Source: Synechococcus sp. PCC 7336
GTDB taxonomy: Bacteria; Cyanobacteriota; Cyanobacteriia; Thermostichales; PCC-7336
Assembly (NCBI RefSeq): GCF_000332275.1
Contig: NZ_CM001776.1
Coordinates: 806,001-870,000, forward strand
DNA length: 64,000 nt
Reading direction: 5' to 3'
Shown: in pieces, positions 54,988 through 62,213 of the stretch
Position numbering within the stretch: position 1 is the first letter of the stretch
Layout: every line of letters starts with the position of its first letter
Made by a program: the position numbers and the translations under genes
Notes under the pieces: generated by a model
The model's input: the letters and a program-made list of their open reading frames with translations, nothing else
The model's database searches: none
What the model was told of the DNA's origin: nothing

Positions 54988-56025
54988 AGACATAGACGGC
55001 ATTGCATCCCGACCGTGGGGTTGAAGTAAATCGTCCAACGCGGGACCGATAGGGATGATTCCGCCTGGATTTAACGGAAATAGGGCACCGTAATAGTCTC
55101 GATTGAAAGCCTCAAAATCGCAGGTTTCTGCAATGCCCGGTAACTGATAGAGTTCGCGGACATATCCCCACAGATGAAGATAATCTCGAATGCGCTTGCG
55201 ATTGCATTTGAACAGACCGTGGTACACCACATCGAAGCGGATCGAGGTCGTGAACAAGCGCACGTCAGCCAAGGTGAGGCGATCGCCGCATAAGTATCGC
55301 TGCTTGGAGAGGGCGAGCTCGATCGCCTCCAAAGTCTCAAATAATTCGCTGCAGGCAGTGTCGTAAGCCGCTTGAGTTTGGGCAAACCCGCAGCGATATA
55401 CGCCGTTATTGACTGTGTCATAAATGCGCTCGTTCCAGCGATCGCAATCCTCTCTTAACGCTTCGGGATAGAGATCCAAATCGGGGCGATCGGCAAAGTC
55501 ATTAAAGGCTGCATTCAAGATCTCGATAATCTCCGAGCTCTCGTTATTGACGATCGCCTTTTGCTCGCAATCCCACAACACCGGCACCGTGCAGCGTCCG
55601 CTATAGCCCCGTTCCGCCAACTGATACAGCTCTGCCAGCGACCGGCATCCCTCGGGATCGTCAGACAAGGCCCATCCTCCTCGGCTGGCATCGGCAGCGG
55701 CGATTGTCACCGCAATCGTGTCCTCTAAGCCTTTCAGCGCCCTGACCAATAAGGTTCGGTGCGCCCAAGGACAACTGGAGCCGACGTAAAGGCGATATCG
55801 ACCGGCGGCTGGAGGAAAGGGATGACCTGCTGAGTTCTCGATAACAGCGCGAAATTGGCTGGGGGCTCGTACAAATGCGCCCTTGCGATCGGAGGGGGCC
55901 AAGCTCGACATCATGGTTTTCCACATCGCGGTCCACACGAACTTGCCGAGACCGATGATGGCGTTAGGGGGTAAGGATTTGCCCTTCTTCTGGCGGTGCG
56001 GGCGGGAATGTTGGGTTTGATTCAT
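54967..56025 (-). CDS. Glutathionyl-hydroquinone reductase (ECM4/YqjG, Xi-class GST)
   Basis: The 352-residue enzyme reduces glutathionyl-hydroquinones. The active-site cysteine is C85 in LYVGSSCPWAHRTLLVRALKG, characteristic of the Xi class. The second conserved motif, VPVLWDCEQKAIVNNESSEIIEILN, fits the glutathione site, and the helical C-terminal domain includes YLCGDRLTLADVRLFTTSIRFD. This places it well apart from ordinary GSTs. Its job in a cyanobacterium may be quinone or phenol recycling. It is convergent with the sulfotransferase. Confidence 0.88.
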   Translation of the reverse strand: MNQTQHSRPHRQKKGKSLPPNAIIGLGKFVWTAMWKTMMSSLAPSDRKGAFVRAPSQFRAVIENSAGHPFPPAAGRYRLYVGSSCPWAHRTLLVRALKGLEDTIAVTIAAADASRGGWALSDDPEGCRSLAELYQLAERGYSGRCTVPVLWDCEQKAIVNNESSEIIEILNAAFNDFADRPDLDLYPEALREDCDRWNERIYDTVNNGVYRCGFAQTQAAYDTACSELFETLEAIELALSKQRYLCGDRLTLADVRLFTTSIRFDVVYHGLFKCNRKRIRDYLHLWGYVRELYQLPGIAETCDFEAFNRDYYGALFPLNPGGIIPIGPALDDLLQPHGRDAMPSMSSFNLRK

Positions 56026-56145
56026 GGCGTTGGTGTATGAGGTAGAGAACCGGCGGCTTTACGATTTAGATACATTGCTGACTGACAGTCCGCTGTCATT
56101 GAAGGGCAGTTCGCAATCTTCAGTGGTAGGACAAGTAAGTGGGTT

Positions 56146-56469
56146 TCAATCCGCGAATAGTTCTGCCAACTTTGCCAGAACTGCCTCCTGCTCTGCGAGG
56201 CTAATGCTGCCCTGACAGCGGATTAATCGTGACCGATCGACCGTGCGGATTTGGTCCAAAACAATAAAACCGTTTTTCCCGTTGAACTGGCAGGGAATGC
56301 GAGTGGGATAGGTCTTACCGCCAGTGGTCATGGGAGCTACAATTGCCGTTCGAAGGTGGCGATTGGCCTCATTGGGAGAGATGGCCAGACAGGGGCGCGT
56401 TTTCCGAATTTCGCTGCCAACAGTGGGGTCGAGATTGACTAGATACACCTCAAATCGTTTGACTACCAT
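56146..56469 (-). CDS. mazF: MazF/PemK-type mRNA interferase toxin
   Basis: The 107-residue toxin has the PemK/MazF fold: VKRFEVYLVNLDPTVGSEIRKTRPCLAIS, IVAPMTTGGKTYPTRIPCQFNGKNGFIVLDQIRTVDRSRL. The catalytic Arg (KTRPC) and Thr (PMTTG) are present. MazF cleaves mRNA at short sequences. Translation can start at 56475 or 56469; both overlap the antitoxin stop, the usual coupling. With mazE upstream it forms a complete module. Confidence 0.9.
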   Translation of the reverse strand: MVVKRFEVYLVNLDPTVGSEIRKTRPCLAISPNEANRHLRTAIVAPMTTGGKTYPTRIPCQFNGKNGFIVLDQIRTVDRSRLIRCQGSISLAEQEAVLAKLAELFAD

Positions 56470-56729
56470 TCCCATTCCGTTTCATCCCAGTCCGACAGAC
56501 TGCCATCGTGACTATCGAGTAACCGATCGTCGCCGTTGGCTGCCATCAAGGCAAAGGCTTCATCCCATCCTTCGCGGGCCTTGCGTGCAGACTGAATTAC
56601 GATGCGCCCATCTCGAACGCCAATCTCTACATCCCCAGCAATCCCCGCCTGCTCTAGCAATGGCTTAGGGACTCGGAACCCTTGGGAGTTACCAATGGAG
56701 ATCAGGCGCGATCGGATGCTGGCAACCAT
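56463..56729 (-). CDS. mazE: MazE-type antitoxin (AbrB/SpoVT fold)
   Basis: The 88-residue antitoxin starts at MVASIRSRLISIGNSQGFRVPKPLLEQAGI, the swapped-hairpin AbrB DNA-binding domain, followed by EIGVRDGRIVIQSARKAREGWDEAFALM and an acidic tail (DGSLSDWDETEWEW) that wraps the toxin. ATG 56729 is used; the open frame starts at 56744. Two TAGTTAC direct repeats lie upstream. Autoregulation by MazE-MazF is expected. Confidence 0.9.
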   Translation of the reverse strand: MVASIRSRLISIGNSQGFRVPKPLLEQAGIAGDVEIGVRDGRIVIQSARKAREGWDEAFALMAANGDDRLLDSHDGSLSDWDETEWEW

Positions 56730-56759
56730 AATTTTGCTTCCCACTTTCGGGCAGAATAG

Positions 56760-56777
56760 TAGTTACATTGTAGTTAC
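56760..56777. promoter_or_regulatory. TAGTTAC direct repeats upstream of mazE
   Basis: TAGTTAC occurs at 56760-56766 and again at 56771-56777, an 11-base period close to one DNA turn, 31-48 bases upstream of the mazE start. The site is well placed for a MazE operator at the promoter. Confidence 0.45.
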
Positions 56778-56899
56778 TATATGCGAAGTTTTAAAGACGA
56801 GTGCTCCAAAGCTTGTCCCCACTCTACCCATCAGAATTCGAGCTGCCAGTCCCACAGGACAATCCGCTACCGATGGCACCGTCCGATAGGATTGGAGTT

Positions 56900-58276
56900 A
56901 TGACAGATTCAGCCACCATCGATCCCACATGGGCCCAAGGCACCACTGCCCCTCTGACCATTACCGCCCTGACCAATCGCGGTGACGGCATCGGCCATCT
57001 CGATGGTCGCGCCGTCTTCGTCCCCAACACCGTACCGGGAGATAAAATTCTCGTGCGCCTGGTGCGGGTCAAGCCCTCTCACGCCTTCGGCACCGTTCGC
57101 CAAATCCTGCAGAACTCTCCCCAACGCATTCGGCCCACCTGTATCGTGGCCGATAAATGTGGCGGCTGTCAGTGGCAACCGGTAGACTATGGAGCGCAAT
57201 TAGAGGCAAAAGAGCAATTTGTCCGAGACGCGATCGTCCGCATCGGCCACCTAGACCTACCCGAAATCGTCCCCATCCTACCTGCCCCCTCCCCCTTCCG
57301 CTATCGCAACAAAGTTACCTATCCCATCACCTCCGGCACCACTTCTCCCCTCAAAGTTGGCTACTACCGGCGAGGCAGCCACCGACTAGTCAACCTCAAT
57401 CAATGCCCCGTCCAAGACGAGCGCCTCGACGCAGTTCTACAAAGGGTTAAAGCAGATTTACAAGCCACCGGATGGCAGCCTTACAACGAACGCACCCATC
57501 GCGGCAAACTGCGTCACCTCAGCCTGCGCATCGGTCGCCGTACTGGCCAAATCCTATTGACCCTCGTCTCTACAACCGACAAACTCCCTGATTTACAAAA
57601 CCTAGCCACCATCTGGCTCGATCACATTCCCCAGATGGCAGGGATCTGCCTCAACCTCAACCCCAAACGCACTAATGCCATCTTCGGTTCCAACACCACT
57701 TGCATTGCCGGTCGAGCAGAAATCCAAGACCAATTTGCCGGTCTGACATTGGCGATCGACAGCACATCCTTCTTTCAGGTTTACGCCGAACAAGCCGAAC
57801 GGCTTTTAACCTGGATCGTCGAACAACTCGATCTACAGGGAAATGAAACCCTCGTAGACGCCTATTGCGGCATTGGCACCTTCACATTACCGCTGGCACA
57901 ACGGGTCAAACAGGCAATCGGTATTGAGGTTGCACCCACTGCCGTGCGGTTGGCCCGAACCAATGCACAGCTCAATGCGATCGCTAACGTCGAGTTCCTC
58001 GAAGGTACCGTCGAGTCTCTCTTATCTACCCTGCCCCTCGCCGATCTAGTCTTGCTCGATCCCCCTCGCAAAGGCTGCGATCGCCGCGCCATTGAAGCTC
58101 TGCTGTACCGACCCCCTCAACGAATTGTTTATGTAAGCTGCAACCCCGCCACCCTAGCCCGGGATCTCGATCTACTGGTCGAGCGCGGTTCTTACACCCT
58201 CAGCTGCCTGCGAGCCGCGGATTTCTTTCCCCAAACATCCCATGTGGAAACCGTAGCCTTTCTCACCCATTCGTGA
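56900..58276 (+). CDS. rlmD: 23S rRNA (uracil-5-)-methyltransferase of the RlmD/RumA type
   Basis: The 458-residue enzyme methylates uracil in 23S rRNA or tRNA. It has a TRAM domain (about 15-75), then C81-x5-C87-x2-C90 (CIVADKCGGC) for a 4Fe-4S cluster, with a further cysteine in NQCPVQDE. The SAM site is TLVDAYCGIGTFTLPLA, and the nucleophilic cysteine is in IVYVSCNPATLARDL. ATG 56900 follows AGGATTGGAG; the longer frame from 56801 runs over the mazE promoter region. Exact target (U747, U1939 or T54) is not readable. Confidence 0.9.
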   Translation: MTDSATIDPTWAQGTTAPLTITALTNRGDGIGHLDGRAVFVPNTVPGDKILVRLVRVKPSHAFGTVRQILQNSPQRIRPTCIVADKCGGCQWQPVDYGAQLEAKEQFVRDAIVRIGHLDLPEIVPILPAPSPFRYRNKVTYPITSGTTSPLKVGYYRRGSHRLVNLNQCPVQDERLDAVLQRVKADLQATGWQPYNERTHRGKLRHLSLRIGRRTGQILLTLVSTTDKLPDLQNLATIWLDHIPQMAGICLNLNPKRTNAIFGSNTTCIAGRAEIQDQFAGLTLAIDSTSFFQVYAEQAERLLTWIVEQLDLQGNETLVDAYCGIGTFTLPLAQRVKQAIGIEVAPTAVRLARTNAQLNAIANVEFLEGTVESLLSTLPLADLVLLDPPRKGCDRRAIEALLYRPPQRIVYVSCNPATLARDLDLLVERGSYTLSCLRAADFFPQTSHVETVAFLTHS

Positions 58277-58344
58277 CGGTCAGCCCTGCCCAGCCGGATA
58301 GAGTAGATATCGAGGCGAATATATGCTGCTGTTGAGGATGCCCG

Positions 58345-58857
58345 ATGAACTGGACGCCTAGTGGTCCTCCTAAGACTGTCATTCCGCAGAAAGGGGTAGG
58401 TACGGCCTACGGACTGTGGTGCTTGAGCTTTTTTGGCTTATGCGGCATCCACCGCATCTATGCCGGTAAATATGTGACGGGGATCGTTTGGCTTCTCACC
58501 CTCGGCTTGTTCGGCCTCGGCCAATTCATCGACCTCTTTCTCATCCCAGATATGGTAAACGATTTCAACTTGCGACAGCGGGGCCTATATGCCAGTCTGC
58601 AACCTTCTAACCTACAACCTCCTGCACCCAAGCCAGTTCCGTTGAAGGGAGAAGCCTTGATGCGGCGCATCCTACAGCTCGCCGCAAAACGGCAGGGAGT
58701 GTTAACGGTCACTGAGGCGATCGCGGCACTCGAAGAAGCAGAATTTGACGATATTGAAGCCGCCTTTCTCGAACTAGAGCTGCGGGGCTATGCTGCGAGC
58801 GAGAATGATTTTGATACGGGAGTCGTTCTTTACCGCTTTACACAGCTAGACCGCTAA
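58345..58857 (+). CDS. TM2-domain membrane protein
   Basis: This 170-residue protein has the TM2 pattern of two helices: GTAYGLWCLSFFGLCGIHRIYAGKYVTGIVWLLTLGLFGLGQFIDLFLIP, with the conserved G-hydrophobic-GxHRxY loop. A soluble C-terminal region (about 100-170; EALMRRILQLAAKRQGVLTVTEAIAALEEAEFDDIEAAFLELELRGY) is helical, with a winged-helix look. Function unknown. It follows the methyltransferase by 68 bases. Confidence 0.85.
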   Translation: MNWTPSGPPKTVIPQKGVGTAYGLWCLSFFGLCGIHRIYAGKYVTGIVWLLTLGLFGLGQFIDLFLIPDMVNDFNLRQRGLYASLQPSNLQPPAPKPVPLKGEALMRRILQLAAKRQGVLTVTEAIAALEEAEFDDIEAAFLELELRGYAASENDFDTGVVLYRFTQLDR

Positions 58858-58912
58858 GCCAGTCCTGCCGAGCCTTTGCTCTCAGCTAGTTGTTTGAAGA
58901 AGCAAACAAAAA

Positions 58913-58946
58913 ACAGCGACTTCGATAATAGGGTCGAAGTCGCTGT
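58913..58946 (-). terminator. Rho-independent terminator after sigF
   Basis: A perfect 13-base stem (ACAGCGACTTCGA with TCGAAGTCGCTGT) and an 8-base loop, followed on the minus strand by TTTTTTGTT. It lies 60 bases after the sigF stop and also 56 bases after the TM2 stop, so it may separate the converging genes. Confidence 0.85.
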
Positions 58947-59005
58947 CTGAAAACTGAGTTGTAGAAATCAATCTGAGCTAAAGTGCAAGTCAGCCTTACC
59001 TTAAC

Positions 59006-59866
59006 TTAACTCGCGTCCTCATCTTGCCCGAGCAACTGAGCCAGTTGGCTTAATCCTTTCTTGACTTGGCGAGACACCGTTACAGCACTGATATTCAACC
59101 GCACGGCTGTCTCTTTCTGAGTGAGATCGTAGAGGAAGACAAACTCTAAAATTTTGCAGGTTCGCTCTTCCAACTGCGACATGGCTTGACGCAAGCGAAG
59201 CTGATCCTCCTGGGCCAATTGGAAGCTCTGGTAGCGGGCATCGGGAACAATATCTCCGAGCGAGCTGCCCTCGCTGTCAGATTGACGCACGGGGGCATCG
59301 AGACTGAGGGTAGACTGATTTTGCTTCGCCACTTGGAACTGCTGCCATTCATCGGGGGTCAGTTCCATCGCTTCCCGCACTTCCGACTCGAATGGAGACC
59401 GACCGAGCTCCTGACGCAATTGAGCCACCACTTTCTTACTGCGGTGCAGCAGTGCCGACCAACGGCGGGGAATGCGCACTGTGGGGCTCTTGTCGCGCAA
59501 GTAGTGTTGAATCTCGCCGCGAATATAGGGCATTGCAAAGGAGCTAAAGGCCAAGCCCCGAGACAGGTCAAACCGTTCGATCGCCTGAATCAAGCCAATA
59601 CAGCCAATCTGCATCAGATCGTCATAATTCTCTTGGCACTGATGTTTCCAGTGATGGGCCTCTTTGCGAACTAGACCCAGATTCATTTCCACCAGGCGAT
59701 TGCGAACAGTCGCAGAGCGGGTCTTATTGTATTGCTGCAAAAGCTCGATCGTTTTCGCCTTCAGCTCGCTATCGCGGGAGCTCACCCTGCCTCTTGCTTT
59801 GCGCTTTGGCAAGCTACTCACTTGTCCGGGGGCACCGGATACCAGATTTGCAGGGGCATTTACCAT
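59006..59866 (-). CDS. sigF: RNA polymerase group 3 sigma factor, SigF type
   Basis: The 286-residue sigma factor has region 2 (NLGLVRKEAHHWKHQCQENYDDLMQIGCIGLIQAIERFDLSRGLAFSSFAMPYIRGEI), region 3 (IPRRWSALLHRSKKVVAQLRQELGR) and region 4 (RTCKILEFVFLYDLTQKETAVRLNISAVTVSRQVKKGL). The region 2 text follows cyanobacterial SigF. It directs genes for type IV pili, motility and stress in Synechocystis. A short basic N-terminal extension is present. A perfect terminator follows. Confidence 0.9.
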   Translation of the reverse strand: MVNAPANLVSGAPGQVSSLPKRKARGRVSSRDSELKAKTIELLQQYNKTRSATVRNRLVEMNLGLVRKEAHHWKHQCQENYDDLMQIGCIGLIQAIERFDLSRGLAFSSFAMPYIRGEIQHYLRDKSPTVRIPRRWSALLHRSKKVVAQLRQELGRSPFESEVREAMELTPDEWQQFQVAKQNQSTLSLDAPVRQSDSEGSSLGDIVPDARYQSFQLAQEDQLRLRQAMSQLEERTCKILEFVFLYDLTQKETAVRLNISAVTVSRQVKKGLSQLAQLLGQDEDAS

Positions 59867-60526
59867 TAGATTTCATCCTTCGCGGAACGGTAGTTTGAGG
59901 GCGAGGCCGCAAGGCAAATGACATCCCCGGACCCGTGTGTAGCACCTGTATATCTAAGTCATGACGTCTTCATGGCAAACCCAACAACCTACCTTCATCA
60001 GTTGCCGTACAAACTTCCAAACAGGAAGCTATACGCGAGATTACCGACGGCGGAACTCGGTTCAATGCAGCCCCATTGCGGGTAGTTCAAAAGACCCGTT
60101 AAAGCCCGAGAACTCAGCAATGGCTGCTAGACTTCGATGTCGCGTTAAGTTAGCCCGGTCGCTACCGACTCAGAACCAACTGGATTAAATATTCATTTGC
60201 AAATGCTAAGTGAATGCAAATAATATAATCAGCTATCCAAGATGCGTATATCAGTGAATCCACGGAGATACCACCTGCAAGTTGGAGGATTTCAGGATAT
60301 TTCCCGATCCTCCCTCCCCCGCCCCCTAGAGAGAGAGTCCGAAACCTTACAGACATAGACATAGGAGTTAGGAATCAATCAGCTCCTCTAAAAATATAGA
60401 GTGACATCTAAATGTGAACTTTTCGTTAAGGCATCAAAATTCCACATCAACATCCATTGCCAGTTAAATTGTTTTTGTTTGTCGCACCTGAAACATTGCC
60501 TATGTAGCCTCTTAGTATGTATCGGA
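59867..60526. other. Intergenic region upstream of sigF
   Basis: The 660 bases lie between sigF and an ATPase gene on the same strand. The stretch contains a palindromic CATTTGCAAATG near 60193-60204 and AT-rich tracts near 60180-60240. Two short open frames (59961-60188 and others) have no plausible protein. A non-coding RNA cannot be excluded, but I cannot demonstrate one. Confidence 0.4.
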
Positions 60527-61231
60527 TTATGCAGACAGAAGTTGAGACAAATGGTCCTTCAAAACAGTCGGTCGTCCCCGTTCGGCGATCGCGCCATTGG
60601 CCAGCAGGATGGCACCATCAGCCCAATCCAGTTCCTCCAAACGATGGGTAATCCACAAAGCAGAGAGACCCTGCGTATCCACGAGCTGGCGAACCTGGCG
60701 AATGAGGTCGCGCTGACTGTCGGGATCGAGTAAAGCGGTCGGCTCGTCGAGCAGGAGCAAGCGGCTGCGGCGGGCTAGCGCCCCCGCGATCGCCACCCGG
60801 TGTTTTTGCCCTCCGCTGAGGGCATAAATGGGTCGACGCATCAAATGGAGCAAGCCCACACTATCGAGTGCGGCCCCCACCCGCTGACGAATGGCAATCT
60901 GTGAAAGGGCTTCCCCCGCCAAGCCAAACGCCACATCGGCTCCTACGGTTGGCATGACCAACTGTCGATCGGGGTTTTGAAACACGTAGCCGAGTGGGCG
61001 ATCGAGCTGAATCGAGCTACCCTCGGGAATCTCCAATAGTCCGCTCATCAACTGCAATAGCGTAGACTTACCGCTGCCATTGGCTCCTAACAGCATCCAG
61101 AGCTCGCCGCGCGGCACCTGCAGGCAAAGGTTCTTCAATATAGGGTCGTGCTGGGGCCAAGCGTAAGTCAGATCGACAATATCAATGGCATAGGGGCGAG
61201 TGGGTGACTCGGGCAGGCATGATGCATCCAT
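60527..61231 (-). CDS. ABC transporter ATPase of the CbiO/ECF type
   Basis: The 234-residue ATPase has LGANGSGKSTLLQLMSGLL (Walker A), FQNPDRQLVMPTVGADVAFG (Q-loop, typical of ECF/CbiO proteins), LSGGQKHRVAIAGAL and LLLLDEPTALLDPDSQ, with the switch His in ITHRLEEL. The open frame begins at 61366, but conserved sequence starts later; ATG 61231 gives a 15-residue leader. No permease gene is adjacent. It may pair with the similar ATPase at 7.6 kb. Confidence 0.82.
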   Translation of the reverse strand: MDASCLPESPTRPYAIDIVDLTYAWPQHDPILKNLCLQVPRGELWMLLGANGSGKSTLLQLMSGLLEIPEGSSIQLDRPLGYVFQNPDRQLVMPTVGADVAFGLAGEALSQIAIRQRVGAALDSVGLLHLMRRPIYALSGGQKHRVAIAGALARRSRLLLLDEPTALLDPDSQRDLIRQVRQLVDTQGLSALWITHRLEELDWADGAILLANGAIAERGRPTVLKDHLSQLLSA

Positions 61232-61424
61232 AAGCAGTTGGCGATCGATCGCTAAAGCGGGGAATGAAGCGTTACTAGCCCAATCAGATTGGCAGATCGA
61301 GTGGGCCGGTTTCAGTTTGGCAGAAACCGCCTGCCTGCTGCCCGACGCAGAGAGGCTGCAGTCCACCTAACCCAGCAAGGCATGAGATGGAGCTGCAATA
61401 CTCGGAACTGGCGGAATCCTTGGT

Positions 61425-61697
61425 TTATTTATCTTCGAGCTGTGCGAAGAATCCGGCGCGGCTGCCGGTCGCCCCCGTTTTGGACGTTTTCGGCGTTAGT
61501 TGTACGGCAGCTATCTGCTCTATTAAAACAGTCGCCTTCTTCTCAGTGCGCTCGCAGCTCAATTCTAAGATTCCCGATTTTCCCTGCGCGATCGCATCGA
61601 CCACCTGACGATAGACCTTCTCGGCGTCCTGCTCCTCTTTGCGCTGCACTGCCAGAATGGCCGAGCTGCCTTTGATCGTGAGTTCGATGGTATACAT
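61425..61697 (-). CDS. UPF0367 family protein
   Basis: The 90-residue product (ATG 61697) reads MYTIELTIKGSSAILAVQRKEEQDAEKVYRQVVDAIAQGKSGILELSCER, the pattern of the cyanobacterial UPF0367 family. The following EKKATVLIEQIAAVQL is also conserved. No function is known. The longer frame from 61925 is not supported by homologous sequence. Confidence 0.85.
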   Translation of the reverse strand: MYTIELTIKGSSAILAVQRKEEQDAEKVYRQVVDAIAQGKSGILELSCERTEKKATVLIEQIAAVQLTPKTSKTGATGSRAGFFAQLEDK

Positions 61698-62028
61698 AGA
61701 GTCCGCAAAAAAACTGTAATGACCTGCTTTTCCAGTATTGCAGGTTGCCCTCTCAGTTGAATGGCGATCGCACTGGCTTGCTGCCGTTGAGCGATCCCCG
61801 CTTTGCTGTTGGGAGAATCCACTCCAGTCCCGTCTAGATAAAGCCTTGAGATATTTTTCTCTATGCCAAAACGGGTGTGTTACAATACGATTCGCTCGCT
61901 CCTCGAAGGGTGAGTTCTCTGCCAAAATCTTCCCTTAAAATAAGGTTGTTCTCGAAAAACACCATTCTGCGGCAAGATTTGGAAGGCCCCTTCAATTCCC
62001 ATCCTTTGGGTGGAGTTGCCTATAGCGA
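61698..62028. other. Intergenic region upstream of the UPF0367 gene and the tRNA
   Basis: The 331 bases separate the divergent UPF0367 gene and tRNA-Arg. The region should contain both promoters. I see no further gene. Confidence 0.35.
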
Positions 62029-62102
62029 GCGCCTGTAGCTCAGTGGACTAGAGCACGTGGCTACGGACCACGGTGTCGGAGGTTCGAATCCTTCCAGGCG
62101 CG
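62029..62102 (+). tRNA. tRNA-Arg (anticodon ACG)
   Basis: The 74-nt cloverleaf closes well: acceptor GCGCCTG with CAGGCGC and discriminator G, D-loop AGCTCAGTGGACTAGAGC, anticodon stem CGTGG/CCACG around loop CTACGGA (anticodon ACG), and T-arm GGAGGTTCGAATCCTTCC. CCA is not encoded. A34 is expected to be converted to inosine to read CGU, CGC and CGA. Confidence 0.96.
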
Positions 62103-62127
62103 TTAAACCCTCAGCATCTGTCGAGCT

Positions 62128-62147
62128 GAGGACGGTTAACCGTCCTC
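62128..62147. promoter_or_regulatory. 20-bp perfect palindrome between tRNA-Arg and clpC
   Basis: GAGGACGGTTAACCGTCCTC is a perfect palindrome starting 26 bases after the tRNA and 67 bases before clpC. It may be a dimer operator for clpC or a tRNA transcript end; no T-run follows. Confidence 0.45.
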
Positions 62148-62213
62148 GGTTTGGCTGGAAAGCTGTGTTACGATCGACTTTACCAGCCGCTTGCAGGTAA
62201 GGGGATCGCGAGT

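Noticed and set aside
60193-60204. CATTTGCAAATG palindrome as a metal-regulator box
   Set aside because: A single short palindrome in an AT-rich region is weak evidence, and no metal-related gene is adjacent.
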